DNA of 5,749 bases from Mariprofundaceae bacterium (GTDB lineage: Bacteria; Pseudomonadota; Zetaproteobacteria; Mariprofundales; Mariprofundaceae): contig JALSZZ010000023.1 in assembly GCA_027075825.1 (NCBI GenBank), forward strand, positions 1 through 5,749, in the 5' to 3' direction. Below, piece by piece: positions 1 to 5,749 of the stretch. Numbering within the stretch: the stretch's first letter is position 1; each line of letters begins with the position of its first letter. The position numbers were made by a program, and so were the translations under genes. A model generated the notes under the pieces. It saw only the letters and a program-made list of their open reading frames with translations, searched no databases and was not told where the DNA came from.

Positions 1-687
1 CTGCCACGTTTGGGCCAGCGATTGCCATGATGCTTCCAGATCACGCCAATCAGCCAGCACTTCGGCCATAGATTCCGTCGCAGCGGGCAGCAGGGCAACC
101 GTCTGATCATGCAAGTCTGCCATTAGCGCCTGCAGGGCGCTGACATCCGGACACACGCGATGCAGCAAGGCAGCATCTGTTTCATCCATGGGGTACACAT
201 GGCTGCGCCACCAATCATACACGGCCTGCTGCCAGAGCGGCGCATCATCGCTCAGCATTTCATTATCAAAACGTTGTCGGCTGTGGAAGGCATGCTCACC
301 CAGCGCCCGCTGACAAAACGCATGAATGGTATCAATCGCCGCCTCATCCATGCTGCGCAGCGCCAGCCGCAGACGGATCATGGTTCGCGCCTTATCCGCC
401 ACCGCCTGTTGCCACAGTTGTAAAAAAGGATCAGGGGCTTCACCGTCATCGTGTTCCAGCAGGCACAAGGCTTCATGCAGGCGCTGACGAATACGCCCCC
501 GAAGCTCATCTGTCGCCGCCACCGTAAAGGTGACGACAAGAATTTGTGATACCAACCAGCCTTCGCTGATCATCCGTAAGTAAAGATTGCCAATGGTATA
601 GGTCTTGCCCGTGCCGGCGCTGGCTTCAATCAGCGTCCGGCCTTGTAACGGCAATGCCAGGCATGCTTTCGCGGTCAGTTCCTTCAT
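1..687 (-). CDS. recB: RecBCD subunit RecB, N-terminal part (cut by window edge)
   Basis: RecB is the 3'-5' helicase and nuclease subunit of RecBCD (exonuclease V), which processes double-strand DNA ends for RecA-dependent repair. The first 229 residues are present and open to the edge. They show the UvrD/Rep-type superfamily 1 helicase start: Walker A SAGTGKT at residues 23-29 (Lys28 binds nucleotide), motif Ia VVTFTVAATDELRGRIRQR at 51-69, and AIDTIHAFCQRAL at 117-129, which matches the conserved TIHGFCQR stretch of known RecB. The later helicase motifs and the C-terminal nuclease domain lie outside the window. The ATG at 687 overlaps the recC stop codon (ATGA), and an AAAGG sequence at 698-702 lies 10 bases upstream inside recC, so translational coupling is likely. 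The N-terminus is about ten residues shorter than in E. coli RecB as I remember it. Identity is secure. Whether the rest of the gene is intact cannot be seen. Confidence 0.96.
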   Translation of the reverse strand, partial: MKELTAKACLALPLQGRTLIEASAGTGKTYTIGNLYLRMISEGWLVSQILVVTFTVAATDELRGRIRQRLHEALCLLEHDDGEAPDPFLQLWQQAVADKARTMIRLRLALRSMDEAAIDTIHAFCQRALGEHAFHSRQRFDNEMLSDDAPLWQQAVYDWWRSHVYPMDETDAALLHRVCPDVSALQALMADLHDQTVALLPAATESMAEVLADWRDLEASWQSLAQTWQ

Positions 688-3600
688 ACTGCTGCTACCT
701 TTGCAACAGGCCCGTACAGGCCTTCGCTGAAACGGATAAAATCATCCAGTTGCCACGGCGGCTGCCGAATACCACGCAGGCATAACAAGGCGTAGTCATC
801 ATTGCATTCGCCACCGGGCGCGCCCTGCCAGGATGAGCCATACCATGCGGCAGCGGCAGCCTTCTGCCGTTTTTCACCCGCTTCGGTATTCACCCAGGCC
901 CAGCTTGTTTTGGGAAAAACAGGCAGCGGACGGCAACTGCCTTGCTGCCAAATATCCATGATCTCCTGCAAATATTGCATGGCAGTCGCGGCCTCCAGCG
1001 GCGGTAAGCGAAGTTGCGCCGGTTTTTTACCCACCAGCAGGCTGGATTCGCCTGCGGCAAAACCATGGCTGGCGCACAAGACCAGGTGATGCACCCACAA
1101 GCGCCCCAGATGTTCGCTGTGCAACTCGGAAGCCGTCATATGCAACAAGCCCTTGCCCGGATAATAATCCGTTATCACGCCCTGCACGCGATACGCCCCG
1201 ATGCTCAGCGCCACATGCCGTGGCTGCGCCGGACGATCGGCATAGTCCACCAGGCTGGCCAGTTGCACAGCCAGTGTCGCTTCCTCTTTCTGCAACAACG
1301 CCTGCCCCGAAACATCCACCGGAATACGACCATCGGCACGCAGCCGCAGCACATCCGGCGGGTTGTTGCGAGCAGCGGCAAACATCACCTGCTGGCGTAG
1401 CTGCCAGCGTTGCAAGGCATCCAGACTCAGGCATTCATCATCCTGCACAGGCTGGCTGCGTTCAACATAAATTCCCAAACGCCGCCGGAAGAAATAACGT
1501 GACGGACTGGCCACAAAATCCTGCAGGTCTTTCCAGTTCAGCGTCGCTGGCTCAGGGGGAAGCCTGACTGTCATAGCAGGCGTTGCTTCGGCAGGCTGCT
1601 GCAGGCGCTGCGCAATCTGCCACCAGTCCCGACGAAATGAAGGCGCGGGCTGCCGATAATTGTGCAGTGAAAACGGCTGCATCGGGTGTTCATGGATCAT
1701 ATCACGACTAATGCAACGCTCACGGTCAATAAAATCGAGTAATTCACGCACCAGTACGGAGGGCTGACGTTCGCTGTTATCGCGAATACTTCGCCCGGTA
1801 TAGCTGATATACAGTGTTTGCCGGGCGCTGAGCAGCGTTTCCAGCATCAGATAGCGGTCTTCATGGCCTTTGTGCGGATCGCCAGGGCGAGCGGCTGCCG
1901 CCATGCGATCCAGTTCCGAATGATGTTGCCGCCGGGGGAAATCCTCATCCTGCATGCCCAGCAGCGCGATGACGCGAAACGGCACCGCCCGCATGGGCCG
2001 CATGCCGCAGATATTCACGCCACCGGTAAGATAGCGATGCTGCATCGTGCATTCATCAAGTTTCCGCTTCAGAATATGGCGCAGCAACAGGCCATCCAGC
2101 GGCGTATCATCAGCCAGACTGACCATGTCATCCAGCGCTTCCCGCACCGCCTGCAATTGTCCTGCTTCATCTTCGTCAAAAAACACCGCCAGCAGTTGCA
2201 GTATCGTCATCTGCCATGCTTCCATGCTGCGGGGAGCCTGCAAACGCCGCCGCCAGTCGCGCAGCGCATCCAGCAGCACCGATAGTCTGGTCAGCACATC
2301 AGCGGCATCCCGGCTCACCGGCACCGGCGCAATGCCCTGCCAGCCTTGCGTATCACCCAGGGCCAAACCGGCCAGCCAGCGCTCCTCGCCTGCCTGCCAG
2401 CTTTGTTCCTGCCAGCACGGAAGCCCCAGCGCCTGCCGATGCTCACCATCCAGCCCCCAGCGCACACCCAGGGCATCAAGCAGCTCATCAAGTTCATCAG
2501 CTTCGCTGTCTGCAAGGGCGAAATGTCCGGCCAGTTCCGGCTGACCTAACAATAACCGCATATCCGAGCGCGTCAGCCGACTTTGCGGTAATGCCAGCAA
2601 CTGAAACACCACCGTCAACAGCGGCGCTGCTCCCTGCATCGTCATATCCGAAAGATTCCAGGCCAGGTGCGGGCCGTCATCGTCAGACGCATCAAAAACC
2701 GCTGCTATACACGGCCCGTAAGACTCCAGATCAGGCACCATGACCAATATATCTTCCGGCTGCAAATCCGGTTGCGCACTGAGCATATGCAATAGCTGGT
2801 CATGCAACACCTGAACCTCGCGCATCGGACTGTGGCAAATGTGCAACTGAATGGAGTCATCACCGACGGATAATGGCGGCAAGCTGTTTTCCAGCGTGAA
2901 TATACTGCGCTGCAACTGCCCCAGCAGCGTTGGCGGCCACGCCTCGTGCCAGCAATCTTCTTCCATGACCGCCGATGGCAGCAGATCAAGCAGCATATCC
3001 TGCATGGCCTGCCCCTGCCTGCCCCATGAAGCCAGCAATTCATGAGCGTTTTCTTCGCCTGCCTCATCTGCTTCACCAGGGTCAGGCAGTTGCAAACGTC
3101 GCCGGGCCGCCGCCTTTGCCGTTGGCAAATCCGCCCAGTAATGCGCCGTGGGTGCCAGTTGAAACCAGTGTACATCGGTATGTTCTGCCAGTGCCGACAA
3201 GGCCCGCATCAGCAGCGGTGGCAAGCCCGGCACGCAAAACACGTTCAGTCGCGTCGGTAATGTCGCATCGGGCAATGCCGACAACCAGTTTTCCATAGCG
3301 GCTACCCGATCCATCGCTCCCTGTTGCATGGCCTGCCACAGCCTGGCCTGCCAATCGTCATTCGGCGCATTCTCACGCCACTGATGAATCCATTCAGGGC
3401 GATAATACTGATAACGATCAAAGGCATCGGCGATGCGTTCTGCCAGTTGCCAGCGACGAATATCGCCTTCATCGTCCTCCAGATAACGCTTCACGCTGGC
3501 AAACGCAGGGTCATCCGCAAATGATGGAAGCAACTGAAACACACGCCAGCACATCGCCTCCAGTGTTGCCGCCTGCGGCTGCTCAACATACTGCGAAACC

Positions 3601-3818
3601 TGCGCCCACAGCCAGCTTGCCGGTAAAAAAAACTGCTGCTGACAACGAATGCTCAGGCTGTCCGCCAGGCGCAACGACAGCCATCGGCGCATCGCCATGC
3701 CCGGCACCAACACCACCTCAGTCGCAAATGGTGAGTCCAATAGTTCCGTCCGAAACAGCTCTGCCATCGCCTGCGCCAATACCTCAACCCGATTCGACCG
3801 CCACCAGTATAAACTCAT
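684..3818 (-). CDS. recC: RecBCD subunit RecC (Chi-recognition subunit)
   Basis: RecC is the scaffold subunit of RecBCD. It splits the DNA duplex and scans the 3' strand for Chi. The protein of 1044 residues is somewhat shorter than E. coli RecC (about 1122). Matching landmarks run the full length: WWRSNRVEVL near residues 5-14, FFLPASWLW at 63-71, FDRYQYYRPEWIHQW at 133-147, HICHSPMREVQVLHD at 326-340, VNICGMRPMRAVPFRV at 601-616, and GHEDRYLMLETLLSA then YISYTGRSIRDNSERQPSVL at 651-689. The C-terminal third (about 750-1044) corresponds to the inactive nuclease-like fold of the family. I chose the ATG at 3818 because it aligns with the E. coli start (MLRVYHSNR) and has AGGTGG just upstream. 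An in-frame ATG at 3839 would add seven residues but its nearest GAGG is 14 bases away. The stop codon overlaps the recB start. No ptrA intervenes. Several E. coli Chi-contact residues are substituted (see findings). Confidence 0.96.
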   Translation of the reverse strand: MSLYWWRSNRVEVLAQAMAELFRTELLDSPFATEVVLVPGMAMRRWLSLRLADSLSIRCQQQFFLPASWLWAQVSQYVEQPQAATLEAMCWRVFQLLPSFADDPAFASVKRYLEDDEGDIRRWQLAERIADAFDRYQYYRPEWIHQWRENAPNDDWQARLWQAMQQGAMDRVAAMENWLSALPDATLPTRLNVFCVPGLPPLLMRALSALAEHTDVHWFQLAPTAHYWADLPTAKAAARRRLQLPDPGEADEAGEENAHELLASWGRQGQAMQDMLLDLLPSAVMEEDCWHEAWPPTLLGQLQRSIFTLENSLPPLSVGDDSIQLHICHSPMREVQVLHDQLLHMLSAQPDLQPEDILVMVPDLESYGPCIAAVFDASDDDGPHLAWNLSDMTMQGAAPLLTVVFQLLALPQSRLTRSDMRLLLGQPELAGHFALADSEADELDELLDALGVRWGLDGEHRQALGLPCWQEQSWQAGEERWLAGLALGDTQGWQGIAPVPVSRDAADVLTRLSVLLDALRDWRRRLQAPRSMEAWQMTILQLLAVFFDEDEAGQLQAVREALDDMVSLADDTPLDGLLLRHILKRKLDECTMQHRYLTGGVNICGMRPMRAVPFRVIALLGMQDEDFPRRQHHSELDRMAAAARPGDPHKGHEDRYLMLETLLSARQTLYISYTGRSIRDNSERQPSVLVRELLDFIDRERCISRDMIHEHPMQPFSLHNYRQPAPSFRRDWWQIAQRLQQPAEATPAMTVRLPPEPATLNWKDLQDFVASPSRYFFRRRLGIYVERSQPVQDDECLSLDALQRWQLRQQVMFAAARNNPPDVLRLRADGRIPVDVSGQALLQKEEATLAVQLASLVDYADRPAQPRHVALSIGAYRVQGVITDYYPGKGLLHMTASELHSEHLGRLWVHHLVLCASHGFAAGESSLLVGKKPAQLRLPPLEAATAMQYLQEIMDIWQQGSCRPLPVFPKTSWAWVNTEAGEKRQKAAAAAWYGSSWQGAPGGECNDDYALLCLRGIRQPPWQLDDFIRFSEGLYGPVAKVAAV

Positions 3819-3822
3819 GTGC

Positions 3823-3828
3823 CCACCT
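3823..3828 (-). promoter_or_regulatory. Ribosome binding site of recC
   Basis: On the minus strand this reads AGGTGG, four bases before the ATG at 3818. It favours that start over the in-frame ATG at 3839, which has no well-spaced Shine-Dalgarno sequence. Confidence 0.6.
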
Positions 3829-3889
3829 GCTTCATGCAAATGCCGCTATCCTCGGAAGAAGTCGGCACAATGGAAAGCATTTTCACAAA

Positions 3890-3932
3890 ACAGGCCGACC
3901 GTCCGGTCACAGGCAACCGCACCATGGCCTGT
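3890..3932. repeat. Nested short inverted repeats, possible operator
   Basis: ACAGGCC at 3890-3896 is complementary to GGCCTGT at 3926-3932. Between them lie a 12-base near-palindrome, GACCGTCCGGTC (3897-3908, two 5-base arms around TC), and a second ACAGGC (3909-3914), which also pairs with GCCTGT at 3927-3932. The cluster ends 13 bases upstream of the rluD -35 box and sits between the two divergent genes, where a regulator could act on both. It matches no operator I recognise, and short repeats such as these can arise by chance. Confidence 0.35.
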
Positions 3933-3945
3933 ATCGAACCAGATA

Positions 3946-3974
3946 TGGACACCACTGCCGGCATCCGCTATACT
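3946..3974 (+). promoter_or_regulatory. Sigma70-type promoter of rluD
   Basis: The -35 box TGGACA (3946-3951, five of six consensus bases) and the -10 box TATACT (3969-3974, five of six) are separated by the optimal 17 bases. Transcription is expected to start near 3981, giving an rluD leader of about 38 bases. This is the best promoter match I found in the window. It is a sequence prediction only. Confidence 0.7.
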
Positions 3975-4018
3975 TCAGATATGCCCTGCCATCCGAAACA
4001 CAGAAGGTTTTGCTATTC

Positions 4019-5023
4019 ATGACAGAAGCTTTGTCGCTGCGTATTTCTGATCATCATGCCAATCGTCGCGTTGATCAGGCGCTGGCCGAGACCACATCAT
4101 TGTCACGGGGACGTTTGAGCGAACTGCTCAAATCCGGTGAGATTCTGGTGAACGGGCGCAAGGTCAAACCTTCGCACCGGCTCCGTGGCGGCGAACACAT
4201 TGTCATCCCTCCCCTGAAAACCACCCCCATGGATCTGCAGCCGGAAGCCATTCCGCTGGATATTCTCTACGAGGATGAAGAACTGCTCATCGTCAACAAG
4301 CCTGCCGGTATGGTGGTGCATCCCGCCTGCGGTCATCATCAGGGTACACTGGTGCATGCCCTGCTGCATCATTGCCCTGACCTCCCCGGCATTAACGGCG
4401 TTGAACGGCCAGGCATTGTTCACCGGCTGGACAAGGACACTTCCGGTTCGCTGGTCGTTGCCAAAACAGAGCGCGCTCAACGTGGTCTGAGCGAATTATT
4501 CAGCCGTCACGATATTACACGCGAGTATCTTGCCTGGTGTCGGGGCTGTCCGCACTGGGTGACGCATCGCATGGCATCCCTGATTGGCCGCCATCCACAC
4601 CAGCGCCAGAAAATGGCCATCCTGCCAGCGGGCAGCCCACGCGGTCGTCTGGCGATTACCGAAGCCACCCGTGAGGCCTGTTTTATGGGTCTGTTCAGCC
4701 GCCTGCGCCTGCGCCTGCATACGGGTCGCACCCATCAGATTCGCGTTCACCTCGCCGCTGAACAACTGCCGCTGCTTGGCGATACCATGTACGCCCGGCA
4801 TTTTAATCCGCCAGCACAGCTTGATGCTGAACTTCGCCGCCAGTTAGCACAATTAAACGGTCAGGCGCTGCATGCAGAGCGTCTCGGTTTTCGTCACCCT
4901 GTGAGTCAGCAATGGATTGAATGTCGCGCGCCTTTGCCAGCAATATTGCGCGCGCTGGATGCTGCGCTCCGGCAACAGGGAAACACGATAAAAAATCCCC
5001 TTGAAACTCTGTCAGAATCATAG
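4019..5023 (+). CDS. rluD: RluA-family 23S rRNA pseudouridine synthase, RluD type
   Basis: The enzyme isomerises uridines to pseudouridine in RNA. RluD of E. coli modifies U1911, U1915 and U1917 in helix 69 of 23S rRNA. The 334-residue protein has the usual family length (E. coli RluD 326). An S4 RNA-binding domain covers about residues 14-62 (RVDQALAE, then GEILVNGRKVKPSHRL). The catalytic domain follows: ILYEDEELLIVNKPAGMVVH at 82-101, the signature HRLDKDTSG at 135-143 with catalytic Asp138, LHTGRTHQIRVH at 233-244, and PLLGDTMY at 251-258. The ATG at 4019 gives the normal RluD N-terminus. The frame stays open back to 3521, but that stretch is antisense to recC and has no family similarity. 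An AGAAGG at 4002-4007 lies 11 bases before the start, slightly far. It has its own promoter. Substrate assignment to the RluD sites rests on similarity; the gene's neighbours are not the bamD and yfiH pair common in gammaproteobacteria. Confidence 0.93.
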   Translation: MTEALSLRISDHHANRRVDQALAETTSLSRGRLSELLKSGEILVNGRKVKPSHRLRGGEHIVIPPLKTTPMDLQPEAIPLDILYEDEELLIVNKPAGMVVHPACGHHQGTLVHALLHHCPDLPGINGVERPGIVHRLDKDTSGSLVVAKTERAQRGLSELFSRHDITREYLAWCRGCPHWVTHRMASLIGRHPHQRQKMAILPAGSPRGRLAITEATREACFMGLFSRLRLRLHTGRTHQIRVHLAAEQLPLLGDTMYARHFNPPAQLDAELRRQLAQLNGQALHAERLGFRHPVSQQWIECRAPLPAILRALDAALRQQGNTIKNPLETLSES

Positions 5024-5030
5024 CAGGATG

Positions 5031-5086
5031 CGCTTTTGCAGGCAGACTGTCAGCTACGCACGCCTGCAACAATCGCTTAAAAAGCG
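5031..5086 (+). repeat. Nested stem in the rluD to zinc-ribbon spacer
   Basis: TTGCAGGC (5036-5043) pairs perfectly with GCCTGCAA (5062-5069) around an 18-base loop. The flanking CGCTT (5031-5035) can pair with AAGCG (5082-5086). AAGCG can instead pair with a second CGCTT (5074-5078) around a three-base loop, so two folds compete. There is no run of T after the stem on the plus strand, so it is not a typical intrinsic terminator. It could be a leader structure, a processing site, or chance. Confidence 0.35.
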
Positions 5087-5116
5087 GGAGAGGTGCAATC
5101 GCGCCGTCTGTTCCAC

Positions 5117-5121
5117 AGGAG
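5117..5121 (+). promoter_or_regulatory. Ribosome binding site of the zinc-ribbon gene
   Basis: AGGAG stands five bases before the ATG at 5127. It fixes this start against the longer in-frame reading from 5001, which would overlap the end of rluD and lacks such a site. Confidence 0.75.
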
Positions 5122-5126
5122 CTACC

Positions 5127-5294
5127 ATGAGTCAGGTAAAAATTGAATGCCCCCGATGCAAAAATATTTTTCAGGCCGAAAAGGCAAAGATCTACGAGTG
5201 CCCAAAATGCGGTACCAACGTAAAAACCCGGGAATCCAGCAACTTCGAAGATACGCAGGTATTGCCTGAGACCCCGAAACATTACAGCCTCTGA
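5127..5294 (+). CDS. Small four-cysteine zinc-ribbon protein, function unknown
   Basis: This 55-residue protein has two CPxC knuckles, Cys8/Cys11 (ECPRCKN) and Cys25/Cys28 (ECPKCGT), 13 residues apart. The spacing is that of a zinc ribbon binding one zinc ion. After residue 30 the tail is polar ([19 protein letters not shown]) and probably unstructured. There is no signal peptide or membrane segment, so it should be cytoplasmic. A strong Shine-Dalgarno sequence precedes the ATG. The gene lies 103 bases after rluD and only 10 bases before ppk2, which suggests co-transcription with ppk2. The N-terminal arrangement resembles zinc-ribbon domains that start many bacterial proteins, but here the ribbon stands alone. 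I do not recognise a named family. It could bind nucleic acid or a protein partner; nothing in the sequence decides between these. Confidence 0.85.
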   Translation: MSQVKIECPRCKNIFQAEKAKIYECPKCGTNVKTRESSNFEDTQVLPETPKHYSL

Positions 5295-5304
5295 TTCAGA
5301 ACAA

Positions 5305-5749
5305 ATGAACACCCCCACTGAACAAACGGAGACACCGGAAAACGTCAGCCCGCTTTCTTCCGCTGTCGGCACCAAAAAGTCCTTCAAGGAATATTACGCT
5401 GCTGGCATTTACCCTTATCAGGAAAAAATGAAGCGTGCTGAGTATGAGGAACTCAAGGCACAATTGCAGGTTGAACTGCTCAAGGTGCAAAACTGGGTAC
5501 GCGAGCAGGGCATGCGTGTGCTGATGCTGTTTGAGGGGCGGGACGCTGCGGGCAAGGGTGGCACCATCAAGCGTTTCATGGAGCATCTCAACCCTCGCCA
5601 TGCAAGAGTCGTGGCGCTTGAAAAACCCAGTGAGCGCGAAATGGGCCAGTGGTATTTTCAGCGCTATATCGGGCATCTTCCTGCTGCCGGTGAAATGGTG
5701 CTCTTTGATCGTTCGTGGTACAACAGGGCCGGTGTTGAGCGCGTCATGG
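5305..5749 (+). CDS. ppk2: Polyphosphate kinase 2, class I, N-terminal part (cut by window edge)
   Basis: PPK2 enzymes transfer phosphate between polyphosphate and nucleotides, usually in the direction of nucleoside triphosphate synthesis from diphosphates. The first 148 residues are present and open to the edge. An N-terminal tail of about 25 residues rich in Thr, Glu, Pro and Ser precedes the conserved core: [15 protein letters not shown] at 36-50, the Walker A loop [10 protein letters not shown] at 77-86 (Lys84), [20 protein letters not shown] at 107-126, and the Walker B segment [13 protein letters not shown] at 133-145 (Asp135, Arg136). This pattern is that of the single-domain class I PPK2. 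The lid helices and C-terminus are outside the window. The ATG at 5305 follows the zinc-ribbon stop by 10 bases without a clear Shine-Dalgarno sequence, so coupling to the upstream gene is plausible. A start at the Met of residue 42 has AGGA nearby but would remove conserved residues. Direction of catalysis and nucleotide preference cannot be read from this fragment. Confidence 0.93.
   Translation, partial: MNTPTEQTETPENVSPLSSAVGTKKSFKEYYAAGIYPYQEKMKRAEYEELKAQLQVELLKVQNWVREQGMRVLMLFEGRDAAGKGGTIKRFMEHLNPRHARVVALEKPSEREMGQWYFQRYIGHLPAAGEMVLFDRSWYNRAGVERVM

Larger units (their letters stand above)
3819..4018. other. Divergent intergenic region between recC and rluD
   Basis: This 200-base spacer must hold the promoters of both the leftward recC-recB unit and the rightward rluD. 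A good sigma70-like promoter is visible for rluD. On the minus strand I looked for TATAAT-like hexamers with a -35 partner 16-18 bases away and found none convincing, so the recC promoter is unplaced. A cluster of short inverted repeats lies near its centre. A 50-codon open frame on the plus strand (3870-4022) runs through most of the region and ends on the rluD start codon; I do not call it a gene. Confidence 0.7.

Noticed and set aside
160..423. An 87-residue plus-strand open frame
   Set aside because: It is antisense to the conserved recB helicase region and has no features of its own.
1031..1038. An E. coli Chi octamer (GCTGGTGG on the minus strand) inside recC
   Set aside because: I saw only one exact copy in the window. 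About 0.2 is expected by chance on both strands, so one copy says little, and it lies in ordinary RecC coding sequence.
2216..2743. A 175-residue plus-strand open frame inside recC
   Set aside because: It is antisense to a clearly conserved gene, has a low-complexity Ala/Pro/Ser-rich composition expected from antisense reading of GC-rich codons, and has no recognisable domain. The same applies to the other plus-strand frames in 802-3524.
3521..4018. A 166-residue upstream extension of the rluD reading frame
   Set aside because: Most of it is antisense to recC and shows no RluD-family sequence. The family N-terminus starts at the ATG at 4019, which lies behind a promoter.
5001..5029. A possible promoter for the zinc-ribbon gene (TTGAAA, 17 bases, CAGGAT)
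   Set aside because: The -10 element matches only three of six consensus bases and the pair overlaps the end of rluD. It is too weak to call.
5001..5126. An N-terminal extension of the zinc-ribbon protein from an ATG at 5001-region
   Set aside because: It would overlap the end of rluD and lacks a ribosome binding site, whereas AGGAG stands five bases before the ATG at 5127.
4803..5387. A 194-residue minus-strand open frame across rluD, the zinc-ribbon gene and ppk2
   Set aside because: It is antisense to three supported genes and shows no family features. The similar minus-strand frame at 5296-5676 is antisense to the PPK2 core.

Overview
The window reads as an ordinary chromosomal stretch of a moderately GC-rich member of the Pseudomonadota. 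A RecBCD system, an RluD-type pseudouridine synthase and a class I PPK2 together fit a gamma- or zeta-proteobacterium-like genome. The sequence alone does not fix the genus. I see no rRNA, tRNA, CRISPR array, transposase or integrase, and no confident intrinsic terminator.

Layout: positions 1-3818 lie on the minus strand and hold recC (684-3818) followed directly by the 5' part of recB (687 down to the window edge). The two genes overlap by four bases, so the RecC and RecB subunits of the helicase-nuclease are probably translated together. No ptrA (protease III) gene lies between them, unlike in Escherichia coli. A 200-base divergent spacer (3819-4018) separates recC from the plus-strand genes. 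It carries a good sigma70-type promoter pointing at rluD and a cluster of short inverted repeats. rluD (4019-5023) encodes a complete 23S rRNA pseudouridine synthase. A 103-base spacer with a nested stem precedes a 55-residue four-cysteine zinc-ribbon protein (5127-5294). Ten bases later begins ppk2 (5305 to the window edge), which encodes a polyphosphate kinase 2 cut off after 148 residues.

How the genes relate: recC and recB form a double-strand-break repair module that runs left. rluD and the zinc-ribbon/ppk2 pair run right and serve ribosome maturation and polyphosphate/nucleotide metabolism. No single system links the two halves. I found no convincing undescribed large system. The points most worth a second look are the unnamed zinc-ribbon protein coupled to ppk2, a possible leaderless mini-ORF at the predicted rluD transcription start, and substitutions in RecC at positions that contact Chi in E. 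coli.
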